Part shown: in pieces, positions 26,639 to 36,760 of the stretch
How positions within the stretch are numbered: position 1 is the first letter of the stretch
How the letters are laid out: every line of letters starts with the position of its first letter
Origin: Mageeibacillus indolicus UPII9-5
Lineage (GTDB): Bacteria; Bacillota; Clostridia; Saccharofermentanales; Fastidiosipilaceae
DNA: 64,000 nt
Assembly (NCBI RefSeq): GCF_000025225.2
Contig: NC_013895.2
Location: forward strand, 186,001 to 250,000
Direction of reading: 5' to 3'
The notes under the pieces: generated by a model
Database searches by the model: none
What the model was told of the DNA's origin: nothing
Seen by the model: the letters and a program-made list of their open reading frames with translations, nothing else
Program-made: the position numbers and the translations under genes

Positions 26639-27307
26639 ATGGGTCAAAAAGTTAATCCTAACGGCTTTCGCGTCGGCGTAATTAGAGACTGGAATACCAG
26701 ATGGTATGCCGATAAGAAAGATTTCAGTCGTTATCTGGTACAAGACAACAGTATTCGTAAGTTCGTTAAAAAAGAGTGTTATGTAGCCGGTGTTTCAAGC
26801 ATTGAAATTGAACGTAAGGGCGATGACCGCACGGAAATTACTATTCACACGGCTAAACCGGGCATCATTATCGGAGCCAAGGGCGCCGGTATCGAAGCTC
26901 TCAAGAAAAAACTTTTGGCGGAGTTTGGCATCAATTTCTTCATCAACGTCTTGGAAGTAAAAGGTGTTGACACCGATGCTCAATTGGTTGCGGAAAATAT
27001 TGCCGCTCAACTGGAAAAACGTATTAGCTTCCGTCGGGCGATGAAACAAGCGATGGGTCGCGCCATGAAGACCGGAGCAAAAGGAATTAAAACTCAGGTA
27101 AGTGGTCGTATAGGTGGGGCAGAAATTGCCCGTACTGAGCACTATCACGACGGTACCATCCCACTTCAAACTTTGCGCGCTGACATCAAATACGGTTTCG
27201 CTGAGGCCGATACCACTTATGGCCGCCTTGGCGTTAAAGTTTGGATTTACAAAGGTGAAGTTTTAGCCGCCAAAAAGCAAGAAACTAAAAAAGGAGGTCA
27301 GGCCTGA
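26639..27307 (+). CDS. rpsC: Ribosomal protein S3
   Basis: A 222-residue protein at the mRNA entry site. The KH domain loop [16 protein letters not shown] and the C-terminal [20 protein letters not shown] are clear. Its stop overlaps the rplP ATG by one base. Confidence 0.98.
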   Translation: MGQKVNPNGFRVGVIRDWNTRWYADKKDFSRYLVQDNSIRKFVKKECYVAGVSSIEIERKGDDRTEITIHTAKPGIIIGAKGAGIEALKKKLLAEFGINFFINVLEVKGVDTDAQLVAENIAAQLEKRISFRRAMKQAMGRAMKTGAKGIKTQVSGRIGGAEIARTEHYHDGTIPLQTLRADIKYGFAEADTTYGRLGVKVWIYKGEVLAAKKQETKKGGQA

Positions 27308-27726
27308 TGTTACTCCCGAAAAGAGTTAAATATAGAAGAGTTCATCGCGGTCGTATGACCGGTAAGGCTACTCGCGGTAACTTCGTTTCTTATGGCGAGT
27401 ACGGCCTCGAGGCCTTGGAGCCTTGCTGGATCAAGTCCAATCAGATTGAGTCCGCTCGTATTGCTATCAACCGTCACCTCAAGAGAGGCGGTAAAGTGTG
27501 GATAAAGATTTTCCCGCACAAACCGGTTACCAAAAAGCCTGCTGAGGTTCGGATGGGTTCAGGTAAAGGTTCGCCTGAATTCTGGGTAGCAGTTGTCAAA
27601 CCGGGAAGAATTCTGTTTGAAGTTGCCGGTGTGTCTGATGAAGACGCAAAAGAAGCATTGCGTTTGGCATCTCATAAACTGCCATGCAAGACAAGAATTG
27701 TTAAAAAGGAGGTCGCTGCACAATGA
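27307..27726 (+). CDS. rplP: Ribosomal protein L16
   Basis: A 139-residue 50S protein at the A site. [39 protein letters not shown] and [14 protein letters not shown] are hallmarks. It overlaps rpsC by one base and rpmC by four bases, indicating coupled translation. Confidence 0.98.
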   Translation: MLLPKRVKYRRVHRGRMTGKATRGNFVSYGEYGLEALEPCWIKSNQIESARIAINRHLKRGGKVWIKIFPHKPVTKKPAEVRMGSGKGSPEFWVAVVKPGRILFEVAGVSDEDAKEALRLASHKLPCKTRIVKKEVAAQ

Positions 27727-27923
27727 AAGCTGAAGATTTACGTAAGCAATCAAAAGAAGAATTAGAGCAGGAGCTCGCAGCTTTAAAAGAGCAGCTCTTC
27801 AAACTGAGATTCCGTCATGCTACAAAGCAGTTGGAGAATCCGGTTCAAATCCGCACGGTAAAACGTGACATTGCTAGAGTATGTACCGTTTTGCGTCAAT
27901 TCGAGCTGAATGCTGATAAATAA
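27723..27923 (+). CDS. rpmC: Ribosomal protein L29
   Basis: A 66-residue two-helix protein near the tunnel exit. [20 protein letters not shown] and [15 protein letters not shown] match the family. Start overlaps the end of rplP. Confidence 0.97.
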   Translation: MKAEDLRKQSKEELEQELAALKEQLFKLRFRHATKQLENPVQIRTVKRDIARVCTVLRQFELNADK

Positions 27924-27934
27924 GGAGGAACAAC

Positions 27935-28195
27935 ATGGCATTGGAAAGAAATCTGCGTAAACAACGCGTTGGCATGGTAACCTCCGACAAAATGGACAAG
28001 ACCATTGTCGTGAGTGTTACTGAGAAAGTTAAACACCCGCTGTACAAGAAATTTGTTACCAGAACTGTTAAGTTCAAGGCGCATGACGAGAACAACGAGT
28101 GCCAAGAGGGTGACCGTGTCAGAATCATGGAAACTCGTCCATTATCAAAAGATAAACGTTGGCGCTTAGTAAACATTGTCGAAAAGGCGAAATAA
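27935..28195 (+). CDS. rpsQ: Ribosomal protein S17
   Basis: An 86-residue OB-fold protein that helps initiate 30S assembly. [20 protein letters not shown] and [20 protein letters not shown] are typical. AAGGAGG precedes the start. Confidence 0.98.
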   Translation: MALERNLRKQRVGMVTSDKMDKTIVVSVTEKVKHPLYKKFVTRTVKFKAHDENNECQEGDRVRIMETRPLSKDKRWRLVNIVEKAK

Positions 28196-28224
28196 TTGGC
28201 GTTAATGCAAAAGGAGGTTAATTT

Positions 28225-28593
28225 ATGATTCAAGTTCAAACAATCCTCAAATCTGCAGATAACACCGGGGCCAGAGAACTGATGTGCATCAAAGTAATGG
28301 GCGGCTCATGGCGCAAATTCGCCAATATCGGTGATGTTATTATCTGTTCAGTTAAAGATGCTGCTCCCGGTGGTGTAGTGAAAAAAGGTGATGTAGTAAA
28401 GGCTGTTATCGTTCGCAGCAAAAAAGGTTTGCGCCGCAACGACGGTTCGTATATCAAATTTGATGAGAACGCAGCTGTTTTGATTAAAGACGATAAGAAC
28501 CCTCAAGGAACGCGTATTTTCGGGCCAATCGCTCGTGAGTTACGTGAGCGTGATTACATGAAGATTCTGTCTTTAGCACCGGAAGTACTTTAA
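28225..28593 (+). CDS. rplN: Ribosomal protein L14
   Basis: A 122-residue 50S interface protein. [20 protein letters not shown] and [19 protein letters not shown] are near-invariant. First gene of the spc-type block here; AAAGGAGG precedes it. Confidence 0.98.
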   Translation: MIQVQTILKSADNTGARELMCIKVMGGSWRKFANIGDVIICSVKDAAPGGVVKKGDVVKAVIVRSKKGLRRNDGSYIKFDENAAVLIKDDKNPQGTRIFGPIARELRERDYMKILSLAPEVL

Positions 28594-28603
28594 GGAGGAG
28601 AAC

Positions 28604-28945
28604 ATGGCAAAAGTACATGTAAAAAAAGATGATTTTGTTTATGTGCTCAGTGGCAAGGATCGGTCCAAAACCGGTAAAGTGCTCAGCGTTGACGCGAAGA
28701 CAAATCGCATTACCGTCGAAGGTATTAACATGGTCACTAAGCACAGAAAGCCGTCCGCTCGTATGCAACAAGGCGGAATCGAGCATCGTGAAGGCACAAT
28801 TGACGCTTCTAACGTTATGTTAGTTTGCGATAAGTGCAAAAAACCGACTAAGGTCAAAACCGTAGTTACCGAAAACGGCATTGTTCGTGTGTGCAAAGCA
28901 TGCGGCGAACACGTCGAGTACGGAACTGATGAATTTAAACGCTAA
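28604..28945 (+). CDS. rplX: Ribosomal protein L24
   Basis: A 113-residue assembly-initiator protein with an N-terminal KOW motif ([20 protein letters not shown]). A C-terminal pair of CxxC motifs (CDKCKK and CKACGE) could bind zinc. Confidence 0.97.
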   Translation: MAKVHVKKDDFVYVLSGKDRSKTGKVLSVDAKTNRITVEGINMVTKHRKPSARMQQGGIEHREGTIDASNVMLVCDKCKKPTKVKTVVTENGIVRVCKACGEHVEYGTDEFKR

Positions 28946-28955
28946 GGAGGAATTT

Positions 28956-29495
28956 ATGTCCAGACTGAAAGATAAATATGTTAGTGAAATACTTCCTGCC
29001 TTGCGTGAAAAGTTCCAGTATAATTCAATTATGGAAATTCCCAAGCTGGAAAAAATCGTGATAAACGTTGGCTGTTCCGATGTTCATGAAAATTCCAAGG
29101 CGGTTGAGAATGCTGCACGTGATTTAGGGATAATTACCGGCCAAAAAGCCGTTATCACTAAAGCTCGCAAATCCATAGCGGCGTTTAAGTTAAGAGAAGG
29201 CATGAATATCGGGTGCAAGGTAACATTGCGTGGTGAGAGAATGTATGAGTTCCTCGATCGCTTCATCAATGTTGCCGTACCTCGTGTCCGTGACTTCCGT
29301 GGATTGAGCGCCAACTCTTTTGACGGGCGTGGAAATTATGCAGTCGGTATGAAAGAACAACTGATCTTTCCGGAAATTGACTATGACAAGATTGATAAGA
29401 TCCGCGGTATGGATATTATCATGGTTACTACCGCGAAGACCGATGAAGAGGGCCGCGAATTGCTGAAGCTTTTCGGAATGCCCTTTGCACAATAA
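28956..29495 (+). CDS. rplE: Ribosomal protein L5
   Basis: A 179-residue protein of the central protuberance that binds 5S r[35 protein letters not shown] and the C-terminal [20 protein letters not shown] are diagnostic. ATG 28956 has AAGGAGG 7 bases upstream; a longer frame from 28881 would overlap rplX and is not needed. Confidence 0.98.
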   Translation: MSRLKDKYVSEILPALREKFQYNSIMEIPKLEKIVINVGCSDVHENSKAVENAARDLGIITGQKAVITKARKSIAAFKLREGMNIGCKVTLRGERMYEFLDRFINVAVPRVRDFRGLSANSFDGRGNYAVGMKEQLIFPEIDYDKIDKIRGMDIIMVTTAKTDEEGRELLKLFGMPFAQ

Positions 29496-29512
29496 GCCGG
29501 AGGAGAAGTTTT

Positions 29513-29698
29513 ATGGCAAAAAAATCTATGATTCTTAAAGCACAGAAAACGCCGAAATTCAGCACTCGTGCTTATAACCGTTGCAAAATCTGCGGAAGAC
29601 CACATGCCTATATTCGCAAATACGGTATCTGCCGTCTTTGTTTCCGTGAATTAGCCTACAAGGGCGAGATTCCCGGCGTGAAAAAAGCCAGTTGGTAA
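29513..29698 (+). CDS. rpsN: Ribosomal protein S14, zinc-binding type
   Basis: A 61-residue protein of the short, zinc-containing form ([20 protein letters not shown], four Cys). This C+ form is the ancestral type common in Gram-positives. CCGGAGG precedes the start. Confidence 0.98.
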   Translation: MAKKSMILKAQKTPKFSTRAYNRCKICGRPHAYIRKYGICRLCFRELAYKGEIPGVKKASW

Positions 29699-29718
29699 GC
29701 CGTTAAAGGAGGAATTTT

Positions 29719-30114
29719 ATGCAGATTACAGATGCTATCGCTGATATGCTGACCCGAATCCGCAACGCGGCTTCGACCAATCATACGCAAGTGGAAATAC
29801 CGGCTTCAAATATCAAGAAGTCGATTGCGGATATTTTGCTGAACGAAGGTTACATAACTAAATTTGAAGTTGTTGAAGATGGCAAGCAGGGAATTATTCG
29901 TTTGACCTTGCGTTATGCGGGCAAAAAACCGGTAATTACCGGACTCAAAAGAATTTCCAAACCAGGTTTGCGTGTTTACGCTGGCGCTGATGAAATGCCG
30001 CGTGTACTTGGTGGCTTAGGTATTGCCGTTGTTTCGACTTCCAAAGGCTTGATGACCGATAAAGCTGCCAGAAAGCTCGGCATCGGCGGCGAAGTACTCG
30101 CCTATATTTGGTAA
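29719..30114 (+). CDS. rpsH: Ribosomal protein S8
   Basis: A 131-residue 16S-binding assembly protein. [20 protein letters not shown] at the start and [20 protein letters not shown] near the end are characteristic. AAAGGAGG precedes the ATG. Confidence 0.98.
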   Translation: MQITDAIADMLTRIRNAASTNHTQVEIPASNIKKSIADILLNEGYITKFEVVEDGKQGIIRLTLRYAGKKPVITGLKRISKPGLRVYAGADEMPRVLGGLGIAVVSTSKGLMTDKAARKLGIGGEVLAYIW

Positions 30115-30165
30115 TTTTAACTCTGAAAAGGGTTCGTCCCATAATCTAAAGAGCAGGAGGAAAAT

Positions 30166-30711
30166 ATGTCACGTATTGGAAGAAAACCAATCGACGTACC
30201 GGCAAACATCACCGTTAAGGTAAATGATGGTGTTGTCGAGGTAACAAATGGAAAAGAAACTTTGACTCAGAAAATCCCGCGAGATATTACTGTCAAAGTA
30301 GAGGGAAAACAAGTTATTGTTGAACGCCCCTCTGATGATAAAGAACATCGTGCCTTACACGGTTTGACCCGTTCACTCATCAATAATATGGTGATTGGTC
30401 TTACCACTGGTTTCCAAAAGAAATTGGAAATTAACGGTATCGGCTTTAAGGCCGGTAAATCAGGGAAAAAATTGGTCCTGAACATCGGCTATTCACATGC
30501 GGTTGAAATGGAAGAACCGGCCGGTATCACTATAGAAGTGCCTCAGCCCAATTCAATCGTTGTCAAAGGTAGTGACAAACAATTAGTTGGCGAAGTTGCC
30601 GCCAAGATCCGTGCCAAGCGCTTACCTGATGCTTATAAGGGCAAAGGAATCAAGTATGATTTCGAGACCTTGCATCTGAAGGAAGGTAAGACCGGGGCCA
30701 AGGGCAAATAA
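30166..30711 (+). CDS. rplF: Ribosomal protein L6
   Basis: A 181-residue protein near the GTPase centre. MSRIGRKPIDVPANITV at the start and RAKRLPDAYKGKGIKY near the end are diagnostic. AGGAGG precedes the start; the 51-base gap to rpsH has no promoter. Confidence 0.98.
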   Translation: MSRIGRKPIDVPANITVKVNDGVVEVTNGKETLTQKIPRDITVKVEGKQVIVERPSDDKEHRALHGLTRSLINNMVIGLTTGFQKKLEINGIGFKAGKSGKKLVLNIGYSHAVEMEEPAGITIEVPQPNSIVVKGSDKQLVGEVAAKIRAKRLPDAYKGKGIKYDFETLHLKEGKTGAKGK

Positions 30712-30726
30712 GGTGAGGTGTGAATT

Positions 30727-31089
30727 ATGATAAATAAGATAAACAGAAGAGAAATTCGCCTTCGTAAGCATGACCGGGTACGTGCCAAAATATCGGGAAC
30801 CGCTGAGTGCCCGCGTTTGGCGGTATTCCGCAGCTTGGCACATATTTATGCCCAAGTTATTGATGATGTTTCCGGAAAGACTCTGGTCAGTGCTTCATCC
30901 CTTGACAAAGAAGCTAAGGTTGAATACGGCGGTAACATTGCCGCGGCAAAAGCAGTCGGTGCGCTTGTCGCTGAGAGAGCTAAAGCAGCCGGAATTGAAG
31001 ATGTTGTTTTCGATCGTGGTGGGTATGTTTACCACGGCCGTGTAGCGGCATTAGCTGAAGCAGCCCGCGAAGCCGGATTGAACTTTTAA
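30727..31089 (+). CDS. rplR: Ribosomal protein L18
   Basis: A 120-residue 5S rRNA-binding protein. [18 protein letters not shown] and [20 protein letters not shown] are typical. AGGTGAGG-type ribosome binding site upstream. Confidence 0.98.
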   Translation: MINKINRREIRLRKHDRVRAKISGTAECPRLAVFRSLAHIYAQVIDDVSGKTLVSASSLDKEAKVEYGGNIAAAKAVGALVAERAKAAGIEDVVFDRGGYVYHGRVAALAEAAREAGLNF

Positions 31090-31101
31090 GGGAGGAGACA
31101 T

Positions 31102-31593
31102 ATGATCGATATTAAATCACTTGAACTCGAAGAGAAGGTCATCCACATTGGCCGTGTGTCCAAAACGGTTAAGGGCGGCCGTAACTTTCGCTTCACAGCG
31201 TTGGTAATCGTCGGAGACGGCAACGGCCACGTTGGAAAAGGTTTGGGCAAAGCGGCTGAAATTCCTGATGCTATCCGTAAAGGTATTGAAGACGCCAAAA
31301 AGAACCTTATTCAAATTCCGCTGTCCGGAACAACCATTCCGCATGAAGCGATCGGCGCTTTCGGTGCAGGCAAAGTTCTCCTGAAGCCGGCTCGCATTGG
31401 TACCGGCGTTATCGCCGGAGGTCCGGTACGTGCAGTATTGGAAGCAGCAGGAATTAAGGATATCCGTGCCAAGTCAATGGGTTCCAACAATACGAATAAC
31501 ATGGTAAATGCAGCAATGGAAGGGTTGCGTTCATTGCGTTCCCCCAAAGCTGTTGCCGAATTGCGCGGCAAATCAGTTGCTGAAATTGTTTAA
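31102..31593 (+). CDS. rpsE: Ribosomal protein S5
   Basis: A 163-residue 30S accuracy protein. [39 protein letters not shown] and the [16 protein letters not shown] segment are diagnostic. Confidence 0.98.
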   Translation: MIDIKSLELEEKVIHIGRVSKTVKGGRNFRFTALVIVGDGNGHVGKGLGKAAEIPDAIRKGIEDAKKNLIQIPLSGTTIPHEAIGAFGAGKVLLKPARIGTGVIAGGPVRAVLEAAGIKDIRAKSMGSNNTNNMVNAAMEGLRSLRSPKAVAELRGKSVAEIV

Positions 31594-31604
31594 GGGAGGT
31601 TATC

Positions 31605-31784
31605 ATGAGCAAATTGAAAATCACTTTAATCAAAAGCACAAATAAGGCACAGGATTTCCAAGTAAGGACGGTTCGCGCCTTAGGCTTACGCAAGATTGGC
31701 CAAACAGTTGAGCAAGAAAATAACGCCGCCATTCGTGGAATGGTTACGCGCATTGCCCACATGGTCAAATGTGAAGAAATCTGA
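31605..31784 (+). CDS. rpmD: Ribosomal protein L30
   Basis: A 59-residue 50S protein. It begins MSKLKITLIKSTNKAQDF and contains TVRALGLRKIGQTVEQENN, both typical. GGGAGG lies 7 bases before the ATG; rplO follows after 12 bases. Canonical position between rpsE and rplO. Confidence 0.96.
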   Translation: MSKLKITLIKSTNKAQDFQVRTVRALGLRKIGQTVEQENNAAIRGMVTRIAHMVKCEEI

Positions 31785-31796
31785 GGGGGTAAAGCA

Positions 31797-32246
31797 ATGA
31801 AACTTAACGAATTCAAAGCTGCTCCGGGATCCAACACCCCGGCATATCGTAAGGGCAGAGGAGCAGGATCCGGTAACGGAAAGACTTCCGGACGCGGCCA
31901 TAAAGGCCAAAAAGCCCGTTCCGGCGGCGGTGTTCGTCCCGGATTTGAAGGTGGCCAGATGCCCTTATATCGCCGCTTGCCTAAGCGTGGGTTTAACAAC
32001 AAACGCTTTGCCGCACATTATGTAACCGTTCCGCTGAGCCGTTTAGAAAAATTTGAAGACGGCGCAGTCGTTGACGCTGCAGCACTTAAAGCGGCCGGTG
32101 TTGTTTCTTTTGGCAAACAAAATGACGGCATAAAAATTCTCGGCTCCGGTGAATTGACCAAAAAGCTGACTGTAAAGGCGGCGAAATTCACTGCTCAGGC
32201 TAAAGAAAAAATAGAGAAGGTCGGTGGAAACGCGGAGGAGGTCTAA
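31797..32246 (+). CDS. rplO: Ribosomal protein L15
   Basis: A 149-residue late-assembly 50S protein. [40 protein letters not shown] and RGF are hallmarks. GAGGGGG precedes the start; secY follows by 3 bases. Confidence 0.98.
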   Translation: MKLNEFKAAPGSNTPAYRKGRGAGSGNGKTSGRGHKGQKARSGGGVRPGFEGGQMPLYRRLPKRGFNNKRFAAHYVTVPLSRLEKFEDGAVVDAAALKAAGVVSFGKQNDGIKILGSGELTKKLTVKAAKFTAQAKEKIEKVGGNAEEV

Positions 32247-32249
32247 TCC

Positions 32250-33551
32250 ATGAAATATGTTATAGAAACTCTGCGTAAAGCGTTTAATGTCGGTGATATG
32301 CGCAAGCGTATCATCTTCACCATTGGGATGATTATATTGTTTAGAGTAGGGGGCAATATCCCGGTTCCGGGTATTGACCGCCAACTCTTCAGCCATCTGA
32401 TTGATCGTTTCGGCCAAATCGGCTCCATGATGAACATTATCTCAGGTGGTGCGCTCAAAGCGGCTTCTATATTCGCGATGGGAATTACGCCATACATCAA
32501 CTCATCAATTATCATTCAGCTGATGACGGTAGTTTTACCTTCGTTGCAAAACTTGCAAAAGGAAGGCGAGACTGGCCGCAAGAAGATGCAGTCCATTGTT
32601 CGTTATGTGACCATCGGTCTTGGTTTGATACAGTCAGTAGCTTTCTGGTATGCCACTCGCTCAGCCGCTTCGACTGTAATGCCGAGTGTGCTCAACGCTT
32701 TCGTGGTTATCTTGTCATTTACCGCAGGTACGGCTGTAATCATGTGGATTGGCGAGCAGATTAACGAATGGGGTGTCGGTAACGGTATATCCTTGCTGAT
32801 CTATGCAGGTATCCTTTCGCGGGTTCCGTACATGACTTCAGGCTTATTCCAGTATTTTCAAGCCTGGTCAGCAGCCAACAACTTCTACATTGCATTGTTC
32901 TTCGCGTTGTTGGTGGTAATTGCTTTCGTAGTGATTATTGTCTTTGTGTCCTATGTAAGCTTGGCTGAACGTCGTATTCCTGTAACTTACGCTAAGCGTG
33001 TTATTGGCAGAAAGCAATTCGGTGGCCAAACAACCTATTTACCACTGAAGGTTAACCAATCCGGCGTCTTGCCGATTATCTTCGCCTTGTCGTTGTTGTC
33101 ATTGCCTAATATGCTGATTTCGTTCTTCTTTTCGCATTCCAACAATTGGCTGGTCAATTGGTTCCGCAACCCGGGAAGCAGCCCATTCTACTATGTGTTG
33201 CAGGCACTGTTGATAATTGGATTTACGTTCTTTTATACGGCCATTCAGTTCAATCCGCTGGAAATTGCCAATAATTTGCAAAAGAACGGTGGCTATATTC
33301 CGGGCATTCGGCCGGGACGTCCTACTTGTGATTATATCGGCAGAACTTCACAACGGATCTGCTGGTTTGACGGTCTGTTCCAGACCATCGTGGTTTTGGT
33401 ACCCCTGTTGCTAGGCTCGGCTACCAATACTTCAGCCCTTTGGTTTGGTGGTACATCTATTCTGATCTTGGTCGGAGTCAATATTGATTTGATGACTAGA
33501 ATCGAATCTCAGATGATGACTTCAAACTATGCAGGATTCCTTGACAGATAA
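32250..33551 (+). CDS. secY: Preprotein translocase subunit SecY
   Basis: A 433-residue ten-helix channel protein. The plug/TM2 region FSHLIDRFGQIGSMMNIISG, GITPYINSSIIIQLMTVV, and the cytoplasmic loop with AERRIPVTYAKRVIGRK are clear. It exports all the signal-peptide proteins noted elsewhere in the window. The GGAGG box lies inside the end of rplO. Confidence 0.98.
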   Translation: MKYVIETLRKAFNVGDMRKRIIFTIGMIILFRVGGNIPVPGIDRQLFSHLIDRFGQIGSMMNIISGGALKAASIFAMGITPYINSSIIIQLMTVVLPSLQNLQKEGETGRKKMQSIVRYVTIGLGLIQSVAFWYATRSAASTVMPSVLNAFVVILSFTAGTAVIMWIGEQINEWGVGNGISLLIYAGILSRVPYMTSGLFQYFQAWSAANNFYIALFFALLVVIAFVVIIVFVSYVSLAERRIPVTYAKRVIGRKQFGGQTTYLPLKVNQSGVLPIIFALSLLSLPNMLISFFFSHSNNWLVNWFRNPGSSPFYYVLQALLIIGFTFFYTAIQFNPLEIANNLQKNGGYIPGIRPGRPTCDYIGRTSQRICWFDGLFQTIVVLVPLLLGSATNTSALWFGGTSILILVGVNIDLMTRIESQMMTSNYAGFLDR

Positions 33552-33570
33552 CGGTGGTAAATGCAGCCCT

Positions 33571-33601
33571 CCATTACGTTAATGTTTGGAGGGCTAATCC
33601 A
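33571..33601 (+). promoter_or_regulatory. Inverted repeat in the secY-adk gap
   Basis: AGCCCTCCA and TGGAGGGCT form a perfect 9-bp stem around about 13 bases, 15 bases before the adk ATG. No T run follows. It would place a hairpin next to the adk ribosome binding site, so a post-transcriptional role is possible. Confidence 0.5.
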
Positions 33602-33614
33602 TGAGGGAACATGT

Positions 33615-34268
33615 ATGATTATCATTCTTTTGGGGCCTCCGGGGTCGGGGAAAGGAACTGTTGCTGAGGCTCTCTGCAAAATGTATCCTTTTAGGCACGT
33701 TTCAACCGGAGATTTGTTCCGTAGCCACATTAAGAACAAAACTCATTTAGGGCAGCAGATTGTCGAGTATATGAATGCCGGCCAATTGGTACCGGATGAA
33801 TTGACGGTCAAACTTATTGAGCATTTTTTGCAGAAAGTTGCGCCGCAAGAAAGCATTATTTTCGACGGCTTCCCCCGAACTGTAAATCAGGCCGAGAAGT
33901 TCGATTTACTGTTGCCGTCATTTGATCGAGTTGTTGATTATGTTTTATCCTTGGATGTTGCCGATGACATCATCAAAAACCGTTTATCTGGGCGTCGGGT
34001 GTGCGTGAATTGCGGAGAAGTCTACAATCTTGCTTTCTTTAAACCGGATGAGCCTAAGGTATGCCGTGATTGTCAGGGCGAATTGATCCAGCGTAAAGAT
34101 GATCAACCAGATGTGATAAGCAGCCGGCTGGCTGTTTACCATGAATTGACAGCTCCTTTGGTCGACTACTATGCCGAGCGGAAGAAGCTTGTTCATATCG
34201 ACAACTCGGGAACGATAGATTCAATCGTTCGCCAAGTCGTCGAGCGGGTAAATTTGGAGCAAAAATGA
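33615..34268 (+). CDS. adk: Adenylate kinase, zinc-lid type
   Basis: A 217-residue enzyme converting ATP and AMP to two ADP. P-loop GPPGSGKGT is at residues 7-15. The LID has four Cys (CVNCGEV and CRDCQG), the structural zinc form of Gram-positives. FDGFPRTVNQAE and the AMP-site HVSTGDLFR are present. ATG 33615 with GAGGGA 6 bases upstream is the right start; longer frames lack family similarity. The stop overlaps map (ATGA). Confidence 0.97.
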   Translation: MIIILLGPPGSGKGTVAEALCKMYPFRHVSTGDLFRSHIKNKTHLGQQIVEYMNAGQLVPDELTVKLIEHFLQKVAPQESIIFDGFPRTVNQAEKFDLLLPSFDRVVDYVLSLDVADDIIKNRLSGRRVCVNCGEVYNLAFFKPDEPKVCRDCQGELIQRKDDQPDVISSRLAVYHELTAPLVDYYAERKKLVHIDNSGTIDSIVRQVVERVNLEQK

Positions 34269-35029
34269 GCAGTAATGTAATTTACTTAAAAACAAAAGAC
34301 GAAATTGCCAAAATGAAGGAATCGGGACAAATTCTGATTAAAGTATTTGAGGCAATGCAAGAAGCGATAAAACCTGGTGTATCAACGAAAACATTGGATA
34401 CCATTGCTCGCGGCATTATCGAGGGTGAAGGAGCCAGGCCCGGATTTTTGAATTATGGCGAGCCGCCATTCCCCGGTACTATCTGTGCTTCCATCAATGA
34501 AGTTGTGGTTCACGGAATTCCCTCGGAAAATGATATTTTGCGGGACGGCGATATAATTACAATTGATGTTGGGGCAGTTCTTGACGGTTGGAATAGCGAT
34601 GCCGCTCGTACATATTTAGTCGGCAATGTGCGACCGGAAGTGCGTGAATTGGTACGGGTAACGGAAGAGTCATTTTTCAAAGGCCTGGAATATGTCCGCC
34701 CGGGTTGCCGTTTAGGCGACGTTCAAGCGGCCATACAAAATCACATCGAAAAGCATGGCTACGGTATTGTGCGCGAACTTACAGGTCACGGCATAGGCAG
34801 AGATTTGCATGAGGCCCCGGACATCCCGAATTACGGCAAAGCTGGTCACGGTCTGCGCCTGCAGGAAGGTATGGTTATCGCCATCGAGCCTATGGTGACT
34901 TTGGGTAAGCGTCATGTATATGTTGCCGATGACGATTGGGCGATCATTACGGTTGACGGAAAACCGGCAGCACATTACGAAAATTCGATTGCTATTATGG
35001 CTGACGGACCGATGCTTTTGACAAAGTAG
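34265..35029 (+). CDS. map: Methionine aminopeptidase, type I
   Basis: A 254-residue metalloenzyme removing N-terminal Met. Metal ligands appear in TIDVGAVLDGWNSDAARTY, GHGIGRDLHEAPDIPNYG and IEPM. NEVVVHGIP holds the catalytic His. It overlaps adk by 4 bases. Confidence 0.97.
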   Translation: MSSNVIYLKTKDEIAKMKESGQILIKVFEAMQEAIKPGVSTKTLDTIARGIIEGEGARPGFLNYGEPPFPGTICASINEVVVHGIPSENDILRDGDIITIDVGAVLDGWNSDAARTYLVGNVRPEVRELVRVTEESFFKGLEYVRPGCRLGDVQAAIQNHIEKHGYGIVRELTGHGIGRDLHEAPDIPNYGKAGHGLRLQEGMVIAIEPMVTLGKRHVYVADDDWAIITVDGKPAAHYENSIAIMADGPMLLTK

Positions 35030-35032
35030 CCT

Positions 35033-35341
35033 ATGGCTTGGCAAAAAGGTGATATTGTCGGCAGCATGGCCGGCTCGGACAAGGGTACGATGTATTTGGT
35101 AGTTGACGTGACAGCTGAACGCATGCTTTTAGTTGACGGGCGACGGCACGGCTTCAATAAGCTGAAGTTCAAAAATTTCAAGCATTGCCAAAAAATCGCG
35201 ACGGCGAATCGGTTCAGTGCAGATTTGGCGGAGGCCGTGAAAGCGGCGAAAAACCTTGAAGCAGGACGCCAAGCAAATGCTCTAGTACGTAAGTTACTCA
35301 AAGATAGGAGACAGTTGAATTTATGTCCAAAGAAGACGTAA
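35033..35341 (+). CDS. KOW-domain RNA-binding protein
   Basis: A 102-residue basic protein of the L14e-like KOW family regularly found between map and infA in Clostridia. The KOW core is [20 protein letters not shown] at residues 3-22, followed by [18 protein letters not shown]. It overlaps infA by 19 bases, so the two are coupled. A ribosome-associated role is likely from its place; direct function is not known to me. Confidence 0.85.
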   Translation: MAWQKGDIVGSMAGSDKGTMYLVVDVTAERMLLVDGRRHGFNKLKFKNFKHCQKIATANRFSADLAEAVKAAKNLEAGRQANALVRKLLKDRRQLNLCPKKT

Positions 35342-35541
35342 TCGAAGTAGAGGGAATCGTGTCTGATGCGTTGCCCAATGCTATGTTTAAAGTAAAACTG
35401 GAAAACGGCCATCAAATTTTGGCTCATATTTCAGGAAAGCTAAGGCAAAACTATATTAAGATTCTACCGGGAGACAAAGTAACTCTTGAGCTTTCCCCGT
35501 ACGATTTAACCCGTGGCCGCATTACCTGGCGCGCGAAATAA
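35323..35541 (+). CDS. infA: Translation initiation factor IF-1
   Basis: A 72-residue OB-fold factor that blocks the A site during initiation. [19 protein letters not shown] and [20 protein letters not shown] are near-invariant. ATAGGAG lies within the preceding gene. Confidence 0.97.
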   Translation: MSKEDVIEVEGIVSDALPNAMFKVKLENGHQILAHISGKLRQNYIKILPGDKVTLELSPYDLTRGRITWRAK

Positions 35542-35607
35542 AAACAAATTGGAAACACGGATCGCTGGAGGCATAATTCGTTCAGTGGAAGAATTTTACA
35601 CGAACTC

Positions 35608-35635
35608 TTGAAATATCACGGTTTAATGGTATAAT
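35608..35635 (+). promoter_or_regulatory. Sigma-A-type promoter before rpmJ
   Basis: TTGAAA and consensus TATAAT with a 16-base spacer, 56 bases before rpmJ. It gives the alpha block (rpmJ-rpsM-rpsK-rpoA-rplQ) its own transcription. Confidence 0.7.
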
Positions 35636-35691
35636 ATTACAGCATATGCCTTATTGGCTATAACTGTGTTCCGGAATTGGAGGTATAAATT

Positions 35692-35805
35692 ATGAAAGTA
35701 AGACCCTCGGTTAAACCGATGTGCGAAAAATGTAAGATCATCAAACGTAAAGGCAAAGTAATGGTTATTTGCTCTGACCCGAAACACAAACAAAGACAGG
35801 GTTGA
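35692..35805 (+). CDS. rpmJ: Ribosomal protein L36
   Basis: A 37-residue zinc protein. It starts [20 protein letters not shown] and keeps the Cys-Cys-Cys-His set (CEKC, then C and H in [12 protein letters not shown]). GGAGG precedes the ATG. Confidence 0.96.
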   Translation: MKVRPSVKPMCEKCKIIKRKGKVMVICSDPKHKQRQG

Positions 35806-35917
35806 TGACTCAGCCCTGTTTGATTATGATTGCACGATGGGTGCGGCTGCCGTATAACGGAGACCCGCTCGTGTTTGTATAGATAAAACAGACGTATAAA
35901 ACACATGGAGGTGTAGA

Positions 35918-36286
35918 ATGGCACGTATTTCTGGTGTCGACCTGCCGAATGAAAAGCGTTTGGAAATTGCGCTTACGTATATTTACGGTATCGGCAGAAC
36001 TCTGTCCGGCGAAATTATCGCAAAATGTGGTCTTAATCCGGATACACGGGTTAAAGATCTGAGCGATGACGAAATTGCGAAGATCAGAGATGTATTGGAA
36101 AATCAATATAAAGTTGAAGGTGACTTGCGACGTGAGGTTGCTTTAAATATCAAGCGCTTGACGGAAATCGGCTGCTATCGTGGTCGTCGTCACCGCATGG
36201 GCTTGCCGGTTCGCGGTCAACGTACTAAGACAAATGCAAGAACGCGTAAAGGGCCGAAACGCACTATGGCCAATAAGAAGAAATAA
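35918..36286 (+). CDS. rpsM: Ribosomal protein S13
   Basis: A 122-residue 30S head protein. [27 protein letters not shown] and [20 protein letters not shown] are diagnostic. GGAGG precedes the ATG. A 112-base gap separates it from rpmJ. Confidence 0.98.
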   Translation: MARISGVDLPNEKRLEIALTYIYGIGRTLSGEIIAKCGLNPDTRVKDLSDDEIAKIRDVLENQYKVEGDLRREVALNIKRLTEIGCYRGRRHRMGLPVRGQRTKTNARTRKGPKRTMANKKK

Positions 36287-36299
36287 GGAGGGTTGAAAT

Positions 36300-36701
36300 A
36301 TGGCAAAAACTGTCAAACGCGGGGCAGCTCGTCCCAAGAAAAGAGAACGTAAGAATGTCATATCCGGCGCAGCTCATATCCATTCTTCTTTTAACAATAC
36401 CATTGTAACTATTACCGATCCGGCTGGAAACGCTATTTCGTGGGCAAGTGCCGGTGGCATGGGCATGAAAGGTTCGCGTAAAGGAACTCCGTTCGCGGCT
36501 CAAATGGCTGCTGAACAGGCGGCCAAAACTGCTGCTGATCACGGTATGAAAAATGTTGAAGTATATGTAAAAGGCCCCGGTTCTGGACGTGAATCAGCTA
36601 TACGTGCCTTACAGGCAGCCGGCCTTGAAGTGACAATGATCAAGGATGTCACTCCTATTCCGCACAATGGTTGCCGACCTCCGAAGAGAAGAAGAGTATA
36701 A
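36300..36701 (+). CDS. rpsK: Ribosomal protein S11
   Basis: A 133-residue platform protein. [39 protein letters not shown] and the C-terminal [15 protein letters not shown] are typical. rpoA follows directly, with no rpsD between them. Confidence 0.98.
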   Translation: MAKTVKRGAARPKKRERKNVISGAAHIHSSFNNTIVTITDPAGNAISWASAGGMGMKGSRKGTPFAAQMAAEQAAKTAADHGMKNVEVYVKGPGSGRESAIRALQAAGLEVTMIKDVTPIPHNGCRPPKRRRV

Positions 36702-36760
36702 CCGACAGGGTTACCAATGTTCACCGGCTTGCATAGCAAGCTAATCTTCAGGAGGAATAT

